A stretch of 15,611 bases of DNA. Origin: Pseudomonadota bacterium (GTDB lineage Bacteria; Pseudomonadota; Alphaproteobacteria; Caulobacterales; Aquidulcibacteraceae). Positions within the stretch are counted from its first letter, which is position 1; the number at the start of each line of letters is the position of its first letter. Below are positions 1 through 7,679 of the stretch, in pieces. The stretch is from assembly GCA_023410295.1 (NCBI GenBank), contig JAEYPY010000029.1, forward strand, positions 1 through 15,611, given 5' to 3'. The position numbers and the translations under genes were made by a program. Below the pieces are notes generated by a model. It was not told the DNA's origin. It saw nothing but the letters and a program-made list of their open reading frames with translations, and made no database searches.

Positions 1-1905
1 GCGCCGGCGGCCGTTGCGTCCGCGTTCGCCGCGCTCTTCGCGCGCGACGCGCGGCGGCGCGGCTTCGGCTTCAGCTTCCTCGCCACTCGCCTCAGCGGTT
101 TCATCCTCGCCACGCCGGCGGCGCCCGCCGCGCCGTCCGCGACGGCGGCGTCCGCGCCGGTCATCGGCATCGGCGTCGTTGCTGCGGACTGCAACAGGGA
201 TTTCTTCCTCGTCTTCGGCTTCTTCGATCTCTTCTTCGACGTCGTCCTCATCGACGGCTTCGACCGCCGCAGCTGCACGGCCTCGACGCGCGGGGGTGGC
301 GTCGACTTCGGCCTCGTCTTCTTCTTCAATGAGATCGGCGCCGACATTGATCTCGAAGTCGCCGGGCGTCATGTCGGACGCGGCCGTGATGCGGATCCGG
401 ACGTGCCGGTTTTCCTCCAGCGCCGCGAGCCCTTCGCGCTTTTCGTTGAGCAGATAGAGCGCGACTTCCGTCGCCGTGCGCACTTCGATGGTGTGGTGCT
501 TCTGCTTGGCGCAGGCCTCGTCGAGCGCGCGCAGCAGCGCGAGCGCGGCCGATTCCACCGAACGAACGCGGCCGGTGCCTTGGCAATGTTCGCACACGTG
601 GCTCGTGCCTTCCAGGACGCCGGTGCGACGGCGCTGACGCGAAAGTTCAAGCAGGCCAAAGCCGCTGATCTTGCCCATCTGCACGCGGGCGCGATCGAAG
701 CGCAGGTTTTCCTTCATGCGCTTTTCGACCGCGCGGTCGTTCTTGCCGTCCTCCATGTCGATAAAATCGATCACGATGAGGCCAGCGAGGTCGCGGAGAC
801 GCATCTGGCGCGCCGCTTCGTCGGCGGCTTCGCAATTGGTCTTGAACGCGGTCTGTTCGATATTGCGTTCGCGTGTCGAACGGCCGGAGTTCACGTCGAT
901 CGCCACCAGCGCTTCGGCCTGGTTGATGACGATATAGCCGCCGCTCTTCAGGTGCACGATCGGGGAATAGATCGAGTCCAGCTGCTTCTCGACGCCGTGA
1001 TAGGCGAAGATCGGCGTGGCATCCTTCCAGAGCTGCACGCGCTTGGCGTGGCTCGGCATCAGCATGCGCACGAAGTCCTTGGCTTCCTTGTAGGCAGCCT
1101 CGCCATCGACGTGAATTTCATCGACGTCTTTGTCGTAGAGATCGCGGATGGCGCGCTTCACCAGCGAGCTTTCTTCGTAGATCAGCGCCGGCGCGACGCT
1201 CTTCAGCGTCTCGTCGCGGATCGTCTCCCAGGCGCGTGAGAGATATTCGTAGTCGCGCTTGATCTCGGTCTTGGTGCGCTTGGCCCCCGCGGTGCGGATG
1301 ATGAGGCCCTGGCCCTGCGGCACGTCGAGGTCTTGCGCGATCTTCTTGAGACGCTTCCTATCCGTTGCTTGCGTGATCTTGCGCGAGATGCCGCCGCCAC
1401 GGCCGGTGTTCGGCATCAGCACGCAATAGCGCCCGGCGAGCGAGAGATAGGTCGTCAGCGCCGCGCCTTTGTTGCCGCGCTCTTCCTTCACCACCTGCAC
1501 CAGCATGATCTGGCGGCGGCGGATGACTTCCTGGATCTTGTAGCGGCGCGTCAGGATGCGGCGGCGGCGTTCGTCGAGTTCTTCCTGATCCTCGTCTTCG
1601 CCCTCGCTGTCGGCTTCAGCCGCGGCGAGCTCAGCCTTGATCGCTTCCTGATCGGCGTGGGGGATCGCGTAATAGTCGGGATGGATTTCCGAGAACGCGA
1701 GGAAGCCGTGGCGATTGCCGCCATACTCGACGAAGGCCGCCTGCAGCGACGGCTCAACGCGCGTCACCTTGGCGAGATAGATATTGCCTCTGAGTTGTTT
1801 TCGGCTTGCAACCTCGAAATCGAAATCTTCAACGCGGCTTCCGTCGAGCACCGCGACCCGGGTCTCTTCCGGGTGCGCGGCGTCGATCAACATTTTCTTG
1901 GCCAT
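1..1905 (-). CDS. rne: Ribonuclease E, N-terminal 635 residues (cut by window edge)
   Basis: Endoribonuclease E cleaves single-stranded AU-rich RNA, matures rRNA and tRNA, and is the core of the RNA degradosome. The frame is open to base 1, so the C-terminal scaffold is missing. Seen in order: the start MAKKMLIDAAHPEETRV; an S1 domain from about residue 37 (QLRGNIYLAKVTRVEPSLQA) with an acidic insert at about 92-113; the RNase H-like and 5'-sensor region; the DNase I-like catalytic core with metal-binding Asp337 (AIDVNSGRSTR) and Asp380 (VIDFIDMEDGKND); and the Zn-link cysteines C438 and C441 (VCEHC), which tie protomers into the tetramer. After about residue 525 the chain becomes acidic, then Arg-rich, as in degradosome scaffold and RNA-binding tails. 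The ATG at 1905 is chosen because a GGAG (plus positions 1915-1918) lies 9 nt upstream and the N-terminus fits the family. A second in-frame ATG at 1893 is less likely. RNase G is excluded by the tail. Confidence 0.97.
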   Translation of the reverse strand, partial: MAKKMLIDAAHPEETRVAVLDGSRVEDFDFEVASRKQLRGNIYLAKVTRVEPSLQAAFVEYGGNRHGFLAFSEIHPDYYAIPHADQEAIKAELAAAEADSEGEDEDQEELDERRRRILTRRYKIQEVIRRRQIMLVQVVKEERGNKGAALTTYLSLAGRYCVLMPNTGRGGGISRKITQATDRKRLKKIAQDLDVPQGQGLIIRTAGAKRTKTEIKRDYEYLSRAWETIRDETLKSVAPALIYEESSLVKRAIRDLYDKDVDEIHVDGEAAYKEAKDFVRMLMPSHAKRVQLWKDATPIFAYHGVEKQLDSIYSPIVHLKSGGYIVINQAEALVAIDVNSGRSTRERNIEQTAFKTNCEAADEAARQMRLRDLAGLIVIDFIDMEDGKNDRAVEKRMKENLRFDRARVQMGKISGFGLLELSRQRRRTGVLEGTSHVCEHCQGTGRVRSVESAALALLRALDEACAKQKHHTIEVRTATEVALYLLNEKREGLAALEENRHVRIRITAASDMTPGDFEINVGADLIEEEDEAEVDATPARRGRAAAAVEAVDEDDVEEEIEEAEDEEEIPVAVRSNDADADDRRGRRRRGRRGGRRRRGEDETAEASGEEAEAEAAPPRVAREERGERGRNGRRR

Positions 1906-1918
1906 TAAGATGGGCTCC

Positions 1919-1935
1919 GTGCGCGTCGCGCGCAC
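1919..1935 (-). promoter_or_regulatory. Hairpin abutting the rne ribosome binding site
   Basis: GTGCGCG (1919-1925) and CGCGCAC (1929-1935) form a perfect 7-bp GC stem with a 3-nt loop. On the mRNA strand its 3' foot touches the GGAG at 1915-1918 that serves the rne ATG at 1905. A second stem, CCCCGGA/TCCGGGG (1940-1946/1959-1965), lies 4 nt further upstream. Such stems could stack and modulate ribosome access or offer an RNase E landing site; that role is inference. Confidence 0.5.
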
Positions 1936-2008
1936 AGGCCCCCGGACGTCCGGTTCGATCCGGGGCAGGGGCGGCGAGGCGACGCAAAGTCATGAAAGAT
2001 GATCCTAT

Positions 2009-2056
2009 GCGATCGCAGCCCAGACCCTGAGGGTCTCCGGCTCGTAGATCGATCGC
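2009..2056 (-). ncRNA. Compound hairpin in the rne leader
   Basis: Nested inverted repeats. The outer arms are GCGATCG (2009-2015) and CGATCGC (2050-2056). The middle arms are AGCC (2017-2020) and GGCT (2039-2042). The inner arms are AGACCC (2022-2027) and GGGTCT (2031-2036), around a TGA loop. All 17 base pairs are perfect, separated by small bulges. There is no T-run on either side, so it does not look like an intrinsic terminator. It lies about 100 nt upstream of the rne start and would be transcribed if the rne promoter is distal. Confidence 0.5.
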
Positions 2057-2321
2057 TGAGAAGATCATAAGTGGCTCCGGGTTGACGCAGCCTGAAGGAG
2101 GCGGCGCTTACGCTCCGGCAACGGATGAGCCTTCGGGTCCGAACGCGGGCGCTAGGGAAGCGCGCCGCAGGGCCTGGTTCGCCGATCCGCGTGGCGGGAG
2201 CGCGCCGGGCGCTCTTGGGGGTCCCCCTGACGGCGCACGCGGCGATGGGGTCTACCTTGCATGATTTGATGGCGAATGAAAGCCGCAAGCCTCAGGCCCG
2301 ACGGTAGGTCATGGCCGTTGC

Positions 2322-3584
2322 TCAGGGGCCGGTTACACGCCGAATGCCCTGCGCGTCCGGGCCGCCGACGCGCGCCCCCGGAACGAGCGAGACGGACCAG
2401 CCCGGCCCGGCGAGGCCGCTGGCGTCCGGTTGGGGCAGGACGATGCGGGTGAAGTCGGCGGAAATCAGCGCCCCGCTCGCGGCGCGAAGCTCGCCCCAGG
2501 CGTCGCGAACACTGAGGGTCGCGTAAATGCTGCCGAGCCCCTCGATAGGCGTCACCCGTTCGGGGTCGAACTCCATCTGCATGTTCGCTACCGGCAATAC
2601 TAACCGCGGGCCCTCGGCAAAGCGGCGGCGGGCGTCTCCGACGAGCGCTTCCCGCTCACGCGCCCGATTGGCTTCCTCGCCCGCGATCCGGCCGCCGCCA
2701 TAGCGGTAGGCGATCTCGTTGAGCCTCGCTTCGTCAAACGCCGGCGGGCGCAGCTCTTCGCGTAACATGTCGGCGGGCGCATAGCCGCCGAGCCGGGAGC
2801 GCCAGTTCGAGCGCTCTGCGTCTAAGAGCAGCCCATATCCGGGTCCCGTCGCATAGGCATAAGAACGGGCGAAGGCATCGTGTTCATCGTAGCGGTCGAG
2901 CAGGCGGGCGGCGAAAAGCTCGGTGTTTTCGCCCGCGCCGAGACGGACGCCGGTATAGGCGGCAAGGCCTTCATTGCGGTCGAGCGCTGCTTCCTGAGCC
3001 GCCGCCTCCGGAAACTCCGCATGCCTCAAGGCGCGGACAAAAAGCGCGTCTTGCGCTGCATTGCGCCGACCGGCGCCTCTCGAACGCAACGCCGTTGCCA
3101 GCGCCCGCATTTCGAGCCGCAGCAAATAGCGCCCGCGCTCGGTCTCCAAATGCGCGCACGTTGATGGCCCGGCCGTGAGCCCAAGCCGGTTCTGCACCCG
3201 ATGCCAGGCTTCGTGCGCAAGCAGTACGCGCCGCTCGGCGCCGTCCGCCGGCAGCGGCGCGACCACCATGATCCACTGCGTGCCGGCCCAGTTGACCGAC
3301 GTGTTGGCGACCGTCACGTCCGCAGGCAACTCGCCGATCCATCCCGTGTCCGTCACGCTTAAGATGCCGCCGTCATCCGGCTGGCTCGCCCAAGCCATGC
3401 GCGTGGCTGGATCGACCACCAACAGAGGCCCGCAAAGGTCGGCGCCCCAGAGCCGGCCACGATCCGCACTGCAGATTTCCTGCAGCTCCAGGAACGCGGT
3501 GTGAGCAAGCGGATCCTGCGCCTTCGCCGGGGTGGCGAGGCCGAATGTTAGCGCCGCAAGGAGGATCGCCCCGAAGCTCCGCAT
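2322..3584 (-). CDS. Secreted HExxH (putative zinc metallopeptidase-like) protein, unclassified
   Basis: 420 residues. The N-terminus MRSFGAILLAALTFGLATPAKA is a typical Sec signal peptide, with a likely cut after Ala22, so the product should be periplasmic or secreted. A zincin signature HEAWH lies at 124-128. After it come the conserved-looking stretch HLETERGRYLLRLEMRAL (145-162) and NEGLAAYTG (204-212). The last resembles the EGxAxY motif that supplies the third zinc ligand in gluzincins. The spacing, about 76 residues from HExxH to that Glu, is longer than in classic M1-type enzymes. Glu147 lies exactly 18 residues after His128 and is an alternative ligand. The C-terminal 90 residues look like a beta-rich domain. 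No ribosome binding site is evident before the ATG. It sits between rne and the divergent amiC, so a cell-wall or envelope role is plausible but unproven. I recognise the fold type, not a named family. Confidence 0.85.
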   Translation of the reverse strand: MRSFGAILLAALTFGLATPAKAQDPLAHTAFLELQEICSADRGRLWGADLCGPLLVVDPATRMAWASQPDDGGILSVTDTGWIGELPADVTVANTSVNWAGTQWIMVVAPLPADGAERRVLLAHEAWHRVQNRLGLTAGPSTCAHLETERGRYLLRLEMRALATALRSRGAGRRNAAQDALFVRALRHAEFPEAAAQEAALDRNEGLAAYTGVRLGAGENTELFAARLLDRYDEHDAFARSYAYATGPGYGLLLDAERSNWRSRLGGYAPADMLREELRPPAFDEARLNEIAYRYGGGRIAGEEANRAREREALVGDARRRFAEGPRLVLPVANMQMEFDPERVTPIEGLGSIYATLSVRDAWGELRAASGALISADFTRIVLPQPDASGLAGPGWSVSLVPGARVGGPDAQGIRRVTGP

Positions 3585-3730
3585 TACGTACAGTCAACAC
3601 CCGTATGGCGGAGGCGCCAACCCCGTACACGACGAATGGTTTGTAACGCTTCGTCAAGCTGCAGTTACTGGTGTGTTCACCTTCCTTTTCAACGGGCTAG
3701 CAAGCCGCTTGCGGTAGTTTCCGCCTGTTC
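3585..3730. promoter_or_regulatory. Divergent intergenic region between the HExxH gene and amiC
   Basis: These 146 nt must carry the start signals for both outward-facing genes. On the minus strand a TTGACG (plus positions 3652-3657) is a good alphaproteobacterial -35 hexamer for the HExxH gene, but no convincing -10 lies at the right spacing. Two small hairpins are visible: TGGCG/CGCCA (3606-3619), and GCAAG/CTTGC (3700-3704/3708-3712), which ends 18 nt before the amiC ATG. Neither gene has a clear Shine-Dalgarno sequence here. Confidence 0.4.
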
Positions 3731-4876
3731 ATGCAGATTACCCGTCGCTCCCTTCTGACCGCCGGCGCCGCCACCCTTGGGATGGCCGCGAGCAGTCATG
3801 CCTGGGCCGATGAGCCCGCCGCGGTCCGCGCCGTCTTGGTGCAGGACAACGGCCCCGCCGCGCGCGTGACCATCGCGCTGGATAGGCCGGCCACGGCTAG
3901 GACTTTCTTCCTGAACGATCCTCATCGTTTCGTTATCGATGTCGCCAATGCGCGCCTCGCGCTGCCGCAAGGCGTTTCCGGGCAGGGGCCAGGTTCCGGC
4001 GTCGTCCGCCGTTACCGTTATGCGCCGCAGGCTAATGGCGTTTCGCGTTTAGTGCTCGATTTGGAAGCGCCGGCGCAGCTGGTGCGCCAGGAAGTCGGCG
4101 GCCGGCGTTCGCCGGAACTCGTGTTCGATATCGCCGCCACCCAACCGTTCACAGCCACGCCGGCCCGCGTTGAACGCCCCGGCCGCAGCGCCCCGCGCCG
4201 CACCATTGTCGTCGACGCCGGCCATGGCGGACGCGATCCCGGCGCTGTAGGCGTCACCGGCGTGCGGGAAAAAGATGTGGTGCTGGACGCCGCATTGAAG
4301 CTGCGCCAAGCCCTGGAATCGCGGGGCAATTATCAGGTGGCGCTCACCCGAGACGCCGACCGGTTCGTGGAACTGGAAGACCGCGTGCATTTCGCCCGCA
4401 ACCAGAATGCGGACCTCTTCATCTCTATCCACGCCGATTCCAACGCCAATCGCGAAGCTGCCGGCGCCTCGGTTTATACGCTCTCGGAACGCGGCGCGGC
4501 GCGGGCGCAGAACCTGATGGCGTCGCAAAACTGGGATCTCGAAATCGGGGACGCCCCCCGCCGCGGCGTCGCGCACGATATCCTGGTCGATCTCACCCAG
4601 CGCGAGACCACGAACCGCTCCGCCCAATTTGCGCAGACAGTCATCCCTCGTCTGGGCGAAGTTGCGCCGCTTTTGCGCAATACCCACCGCAACGCTGGGC
4701 TGTTCGTGTTGCTGGCGCCGGATGTTCCGGCAGTGCTGATCGAGACCGGCTTCCTGTCGAACGTGGCGGATGAGCGACGCTTGTCCGATCCGCGCGCCCG
4801 GGAACGGATGGCCGATGCGATGGCCGGGGCGGTGGATGCCTATTTCGCCGGGCCGCAGCTTTACGCCAGCGCCTAA
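3731..4876 (+). CDS. amiC: N-acetylmuramoyl-L-alanine amidase, AMIN + Amidase_3, Tat-exported
   Basis: Zinc amidase that removes the stem peptide from MurNAc in periplasmic peptidoglycan; it is needed for daughter-cell separation. 381 residues. The N-terminus MQITRRSLLTAG is a twin-arginine signal (R5, R6) with a likely cut after AWA at 24-26. E. coli AmiC is also Tat-exported. An AMIN localisation domain spans roughly 30-135 (VTIALDRPATARTFFLND onward). The Amidase_3 domain spans 157-373, with zinc ligands His165 (DAGHGGRDPGA), Glu180 (VREKD) and His234 (SIHADSNAN), and catalytic Glu338 (LIETGFLSN). All catalytic residues are present. Between them (about 250-320) lies the helical segment that, in regulated amidases, occludes the active site until an activator binds. 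mrcA follows 132 nt downstream on the same strand. The order rne-amiC-PBP1A-prfB is, from memory, common in alphaproteobacteria. Confidence 0.97.
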   Translation: MQITRRSLLTAGAATLGMAASSHAWADEPAAVRAVLVQDNGPAARVTIALDRPATARTFFLNDPHRFVIDVANARLALPQGVSGQGPGSGVVRRYRYAPQANGVSRLVLDLEAPAQLVRQEVGGRRSPELVFDIAATQPFTATPARVERPGRSAPRRTIVVDAGHGGRDPGAVGVTGVREKDVVLDAALKLRQALESRGNYQVALTRDADRFVELEDRVHFARNQNADLFISIHADSNANREAAGASVYTLSERGAARAQNLMASQNWDLEIGDAPRRGVAHDILVDLTQRETTNRSAQFAQTVIPRLGEVAPLLRNTHRNAGLFVLLAPDVPAVLIETGFLSNVADERRLSDPRARERMADAMAGAVDAYFAGPQLYASA

Positions 4877-5008
4877 AAACGGCGCGAATCTTCGGCTAGG
4901 GTCTGCGCCTCGACTGAGTGCCTGCACCCACCCAGGAGCGGCCTTACTCGCGCCCCAAAAGAGCGCGACGCCGGCCCGGAAATTCGAACGCGCGAGAAGC
5001 GGGGCGTA

Positions 5009-7573
5009 ATGCTGCGAGACGATCCCTACAACGACCGCGGCTGGAGCCGCCATGATGACGACGGCGGCTACGATGAGCCCCGCGGCGGTTTCCCATGGCG
5101 CAAGCTGCTGATCGGCTTCGGTGCGCTGGTCGGCATCGGCTTTCTGGCGGTGGTCGGCTTCATCATCGCCGCGCTGCAAGGGCTGCCTTCGCTCGCCGAT
5201 CTGCAAGATTACGAACCGCCGGTCACGAGCCGCGTTTATGCTGGCGATGGCGCGCTCGTCGCTGAGTTCGCGCGCGAGCAGCGCGTGTTCGTGCCGATCG
5301 AACAGATTCCCGATCACGTGAAGAACGCCTTCGTCTCGGTTGAAGACGCGCGTTTCTTCGAACACTCCGGTCTTGATTATCAGGGCCTTGCGCGCGCCGT
5401 GCTGCGCATTCCGCTCGATGTCATTCAAGGCAACCGCCTGCAGGGCGCTTCCACGATCACGCAGCAGGTCGCCGGCAACATGCTGACTGGCCGTGCCGCC
5501 GAATGTTCGGGCGGCATCGGCGGTTTGTTCTGCGCCGTGTGGACCAAGCTGCGCGAAGGTCTCGTCGCGCAACGCATCGAGCGCGTGCTCGATAAGGACC
5601 GCATCCTCGAGCTTTACCTGAACCAGATCTATCTCGGTAACCGCGCCTATGGCGTCGCCGCCGCTTCGCTCAACTATTTCAACAAGCCGCTGGGCGAGCT
5701 CACGATCTCGGAAGCGGCGTATCTCGCCATTCTGCCGAAGGGGCCGGCCAATTATCAGCTGCCGCGCCACCGCGAGCGCGCGATCGACCGCCGCAACTAC
5801 GCGGTCGGGCGCATGCTCGAACGGGGCTACATCAACGAAGAACAAGCCGCCGAAGCGCGCGCCGCTGATCTGCAAGTCGCCAACCGCTTGGCGGGCGACC
5901 AATACGTGGCCGCTTCGCACTTCGTCGAGGAAGTGCGCCGGCAGGTGCAGGAACAATACGGCGAGCAGGCGCTCTATAGCGGCGGCCTCTCGATCCGGAC
6001 CACGATCGATACGCGTCTGCAACTCGCGGCCGCGCGCACATTGCGTGCTGGACTTGAAGATTACGACCGCCGCCACGAATGGCGCGGACCACTTGCACGC
6101 GGCGACGCGGCGGGTGATGTGCAAGCGCAATTGGCTGATGCCAATCGGCCGCCGGCGCTCTCGAACTGGGTGCGTGCGATGGTCACGCGCGTTGCTGGCG
6201 GCGCAGTGACGCTGACCGATGAAAATGGCGCCACCGGCCGTTTGACAGATAACGATGCGCAATGGGCCGCTCAGGGCGGACGGCGCAACGCCGAACGCCG
6301 TTTGACCGCTGGCGCGATCGTTTATGCGGTGCGCGGCTCGAACGGGCGCTACACGCTGAAGCAAATCCCGCAAGTGCAGGGCGCGCTGGTGGCGATGGAT
6401 CCGCACACCGGCCGCGTGCTGGCGATGGTCGGCGGTTATTCGCTGGAAGACGCCAACGGTCTCAACCGCGCGACGCAAGCGATGCGTCAGCCGGGTTCGG
6501 CGTTCAAGCCGATCGTCTATGCCGCGGCGCTAGACCAGGGCCTGACGCCGGCAACGCTGATCGACGACGGCCCGCTCGCGATCGAAGCCGGCGATGGCAC
6601 CAATTGGTCGCCTGAAAACTATTCGCGAGAATATTACGGCCCGACGACGATGCGCCGCGGTCTGGAATTGTCGCGTAACGCCATGACGGCGCGCATCGCT
6701 TACGAAATGGGCGCTGAGCGCGTGCTGCAATACGGCCAGCGCATGGGCGTCTATGGCGACAATACGCAGCCTGTGTTCGCGCTGGCGCTCGGCTCTGGCG
6801 AAACCACGGTCATGCGCATGACGACGGCCTACGGCATGTTCGTCAATGGCGGGCGGCGCATCACGCCGGTCATCATCGACCGTATCCAGGATCGCAGCGG
6901 CCGCTCGGTCTTCCGCCGTGATCAGCGCGAGTGCCCGAACTGCACCGCCGAATGGCGCCGTGGCATGCGTCCGCCAGCGCTGGAGGATACGCGGCAGCAA
7001 GTGATTGATCCGGTGACGGCCTATCAGATCGTCTCGATGAGCGAAGGCGTGGTTCAACGCGGCACGGCCACGGTGATCAATTCGCTCGGCATGCCGCTCG
7101 GCGGCAAGACCGGCACCACCAACGACTACAAAGACGCATGGTTCATCGGCTACTCGCCGGACCTCGTCGTCGGCATCTGGGTCGGTTTCGATCAGCCGCG
7201 CAACATGGGCGAAGGCGAGACCGGCGGCCGCATCGCCGCGCCGATCTTCCGCGATTTCATGGCCGACGCGCTGCGCGACGTGCCGCCGACGCCATTCCGT
7301 ATTCCGGCGGGCGTACGGCTCGTGCGGGTCGATGCCATGACCGGGCTTCTGCCGACCGCAGCTTCGACGCAAACGATCCTGGAAGCGTTCCGTCCAGACA
7401 CCGAGCCGACCAACAGCATGGCGAGTTCGCCGTTCGTCTTTGGCGGCACCGATCCGATTGATCCGCGCGTTCTCTCCGGCATCACCGCCAGCTACGGCAG
7501 CGAGGCCGAACGCGAACGCCAGCAACGCCAGCTGCAGGAGCAGCAGGCTGAGGATCTGGGTGGATTGTACTGA
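5009..7573 (+). CDS. mrcA: Bifunctional penicillin-binding protein 1A (GT51 + transpeptidase)
   Basis: Class A PBP that polymerises lipid II into glycan strands and cross-links them in the periplasm. 854 residues, the usual PBP1A length. An acidic, glycine-rich cytoplasmic tail (1-29) precedes one membrane helix (about 32-56). The GT51 domain carries SVEDARFFEHSGLD (catalytic Glu112) and GASTITQQ (147-153). An OB-like insert follows at about 350-450, as in PBP1A. The transpeptidase has SAFK (nucleophile Ser497, Lys500), SRN (555-557) and KTG (700-702). Cysteine pairs C166/C175 and C642/C645 (CPNC) may form periplasmic disulfides. The C-terminus ends in a Gln/Glu-rich tail. The ATG at 5009 has only a weak GGGG-type ribosome binding site but gives the correct N-terminus. 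The long minus-strand frame opposite it is a shadow. Confidence 0.97.
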   Translation: MLRDDPYNDRGWSRHDDDGGYDEPRGGFPWRKLLIGFGALVGIGFLAVVGFIIAALQGLPSLADLQDYEPPVTSRVYAGDGALVAEFAREQRVFVPIEQIPDHVKNAFVSVEDARFFEHSGLDYQGLARAVLRIPLDVIQGNRLQGASTITQQVAGNMLTGRAAECSGGIGGLFCAVWTKLREGLVAQRIERVLDKDRILELYLNQIYLGNRAYGVAAASLNYFNKPLGELTISEAAYLAILPKGPANYQLPRHRERAIDRRNYAVGRMLERGYINEEQAAEARAADLQVANRLAGDQYVAASHFVEEVRRQVQEQYGEQALYSGGLSIRTTIDTRLQLAAARTLRAGLEDYDRRHEWRGPLARGDAAGDVQAQLADANRPPALSNWVRAMVTRVAGGAVTLTDENGATGRLTDNDAQWAAQGGRRNAERRLTAGAIVYAVRGSNGRYTLKQIPQVQGALVAMDPHTGRVLAMVGGYSLEDANGLNRATQAMRQPGSAFKPIVYAAALDQGLTPATLIDDGPLAIEAGDGTNWSPENYSREYYGPTTMRRGLELSRNAMTARIAYEMGAERVLQYGQRMGVYGDNTQPVFALALGSGETTVMRMTTAYGMFVNGGRRITPVIIDRIQDRSGRSVFRRDQRECPNCTAEWRRGMRPPALEDTRQQVIDPVTAYQIVSMSEGVVQRGTATVINSLGMPLGGKTGTTNDYKDAWFIGYSPDLVVGIWVGFDQPRNMGEGETGGRIAAPIFRDFMADALRDVPPTPFRIPAGVRLVRVDAMTGLLPTAASTQTILEAFRPDTEPTNSMASSPFVFGGTDPIDPRVLSGITASYGSEAERERQQRQLQEQQAEDLGGLY

Positions 7574-7673
7574 GGTCAGTCGTGAGTAGTCAGTGGTCCA
7601 TGGTGGGGGATTGAGTTTCCGCATCCCTCTCCCTATTGGCTACTGACAACTGACCATTCCCCCACTGACTGAG
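7574..7673. repeat. Heptanucleotide-based inverted repeat between mrcA and prfB
   Basis: The gap is built from degenerate 7-nt units. On the plus strand five units run GTCAGTC, GTGAGTA, GTCAGTG, GTCCATG, GTGGGGG (7575-7609). On the minus strand related units GTCAGTT and GTCAGTA recur in the right half. The two halves form an inverted repeat: 7574-7591 matches the reverse complement of 7638-7655 at 15 of 18 positions. Separately, AGTCAGTGG (7588-7596) pairs perfectly with CCACTGACT (7662-7670). The element starts directly after the mrcA stop and ends about 10 nt before the prfB ATG. It resembles a short non-coding mobile or REP/MITE-like element, or a heptamer repeat family. No target duplication was identified. 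Confidence 0.6.
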
Positions 7674-7679
7674 AAAAAC

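Larger units (their letters stand above)
1906..2321 (-). promoter_or_regulatory. rne upstream gap: probable promoter and structured 5' leader
   Basis: These 416 nt hold no convincing gene; the short frames in them look like GC-rich noise. Read on the minus strand towards rne, the gap contains a compound hairpin (2009-2056), a 7-bp stem (1940-1946 with 1959-1965) and a 7-bp, 3-nt-loop hairpin (1919-1935) that directly abuts the GGAG ribosome binding site at 1915-1918. No clear -35/-10 pair was found. RNase E in enterobacteria is known to control its own mRNA through 5'-UTR hairpins. A similar role here is inference from position and structure only. Confidence 0.5.

Noticed and set aside
403..1239. 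278-codon plus-strand frame inside rne
   Set aside because: The minus strand encodes RNase E with catalytic and Zn-link motifs over the same bases.
2217..2227. GGGGGTCCCCC palindrome in the rne upstream gap
   Set aside because: The loop would be 1-3 nt with a short stem and no T-run; it is too short to call an operator or terminator.
2082..2307. Short plus-strand frames in the rne upstream gap
   Set aside because: About 60 codons each, no ribosome binding site, no recognisable pattern; the region has inverted repeats more typical of a leader.
4049..6478. 809-codon open frame on the minus strand opposite amiC and mrcA
   Set aside because: It has His/Arg/Ala-rich shadow composition with no domain pattern, crosses two genes with full catalytic motifs on the other strand, and is explained by high third-position GC.
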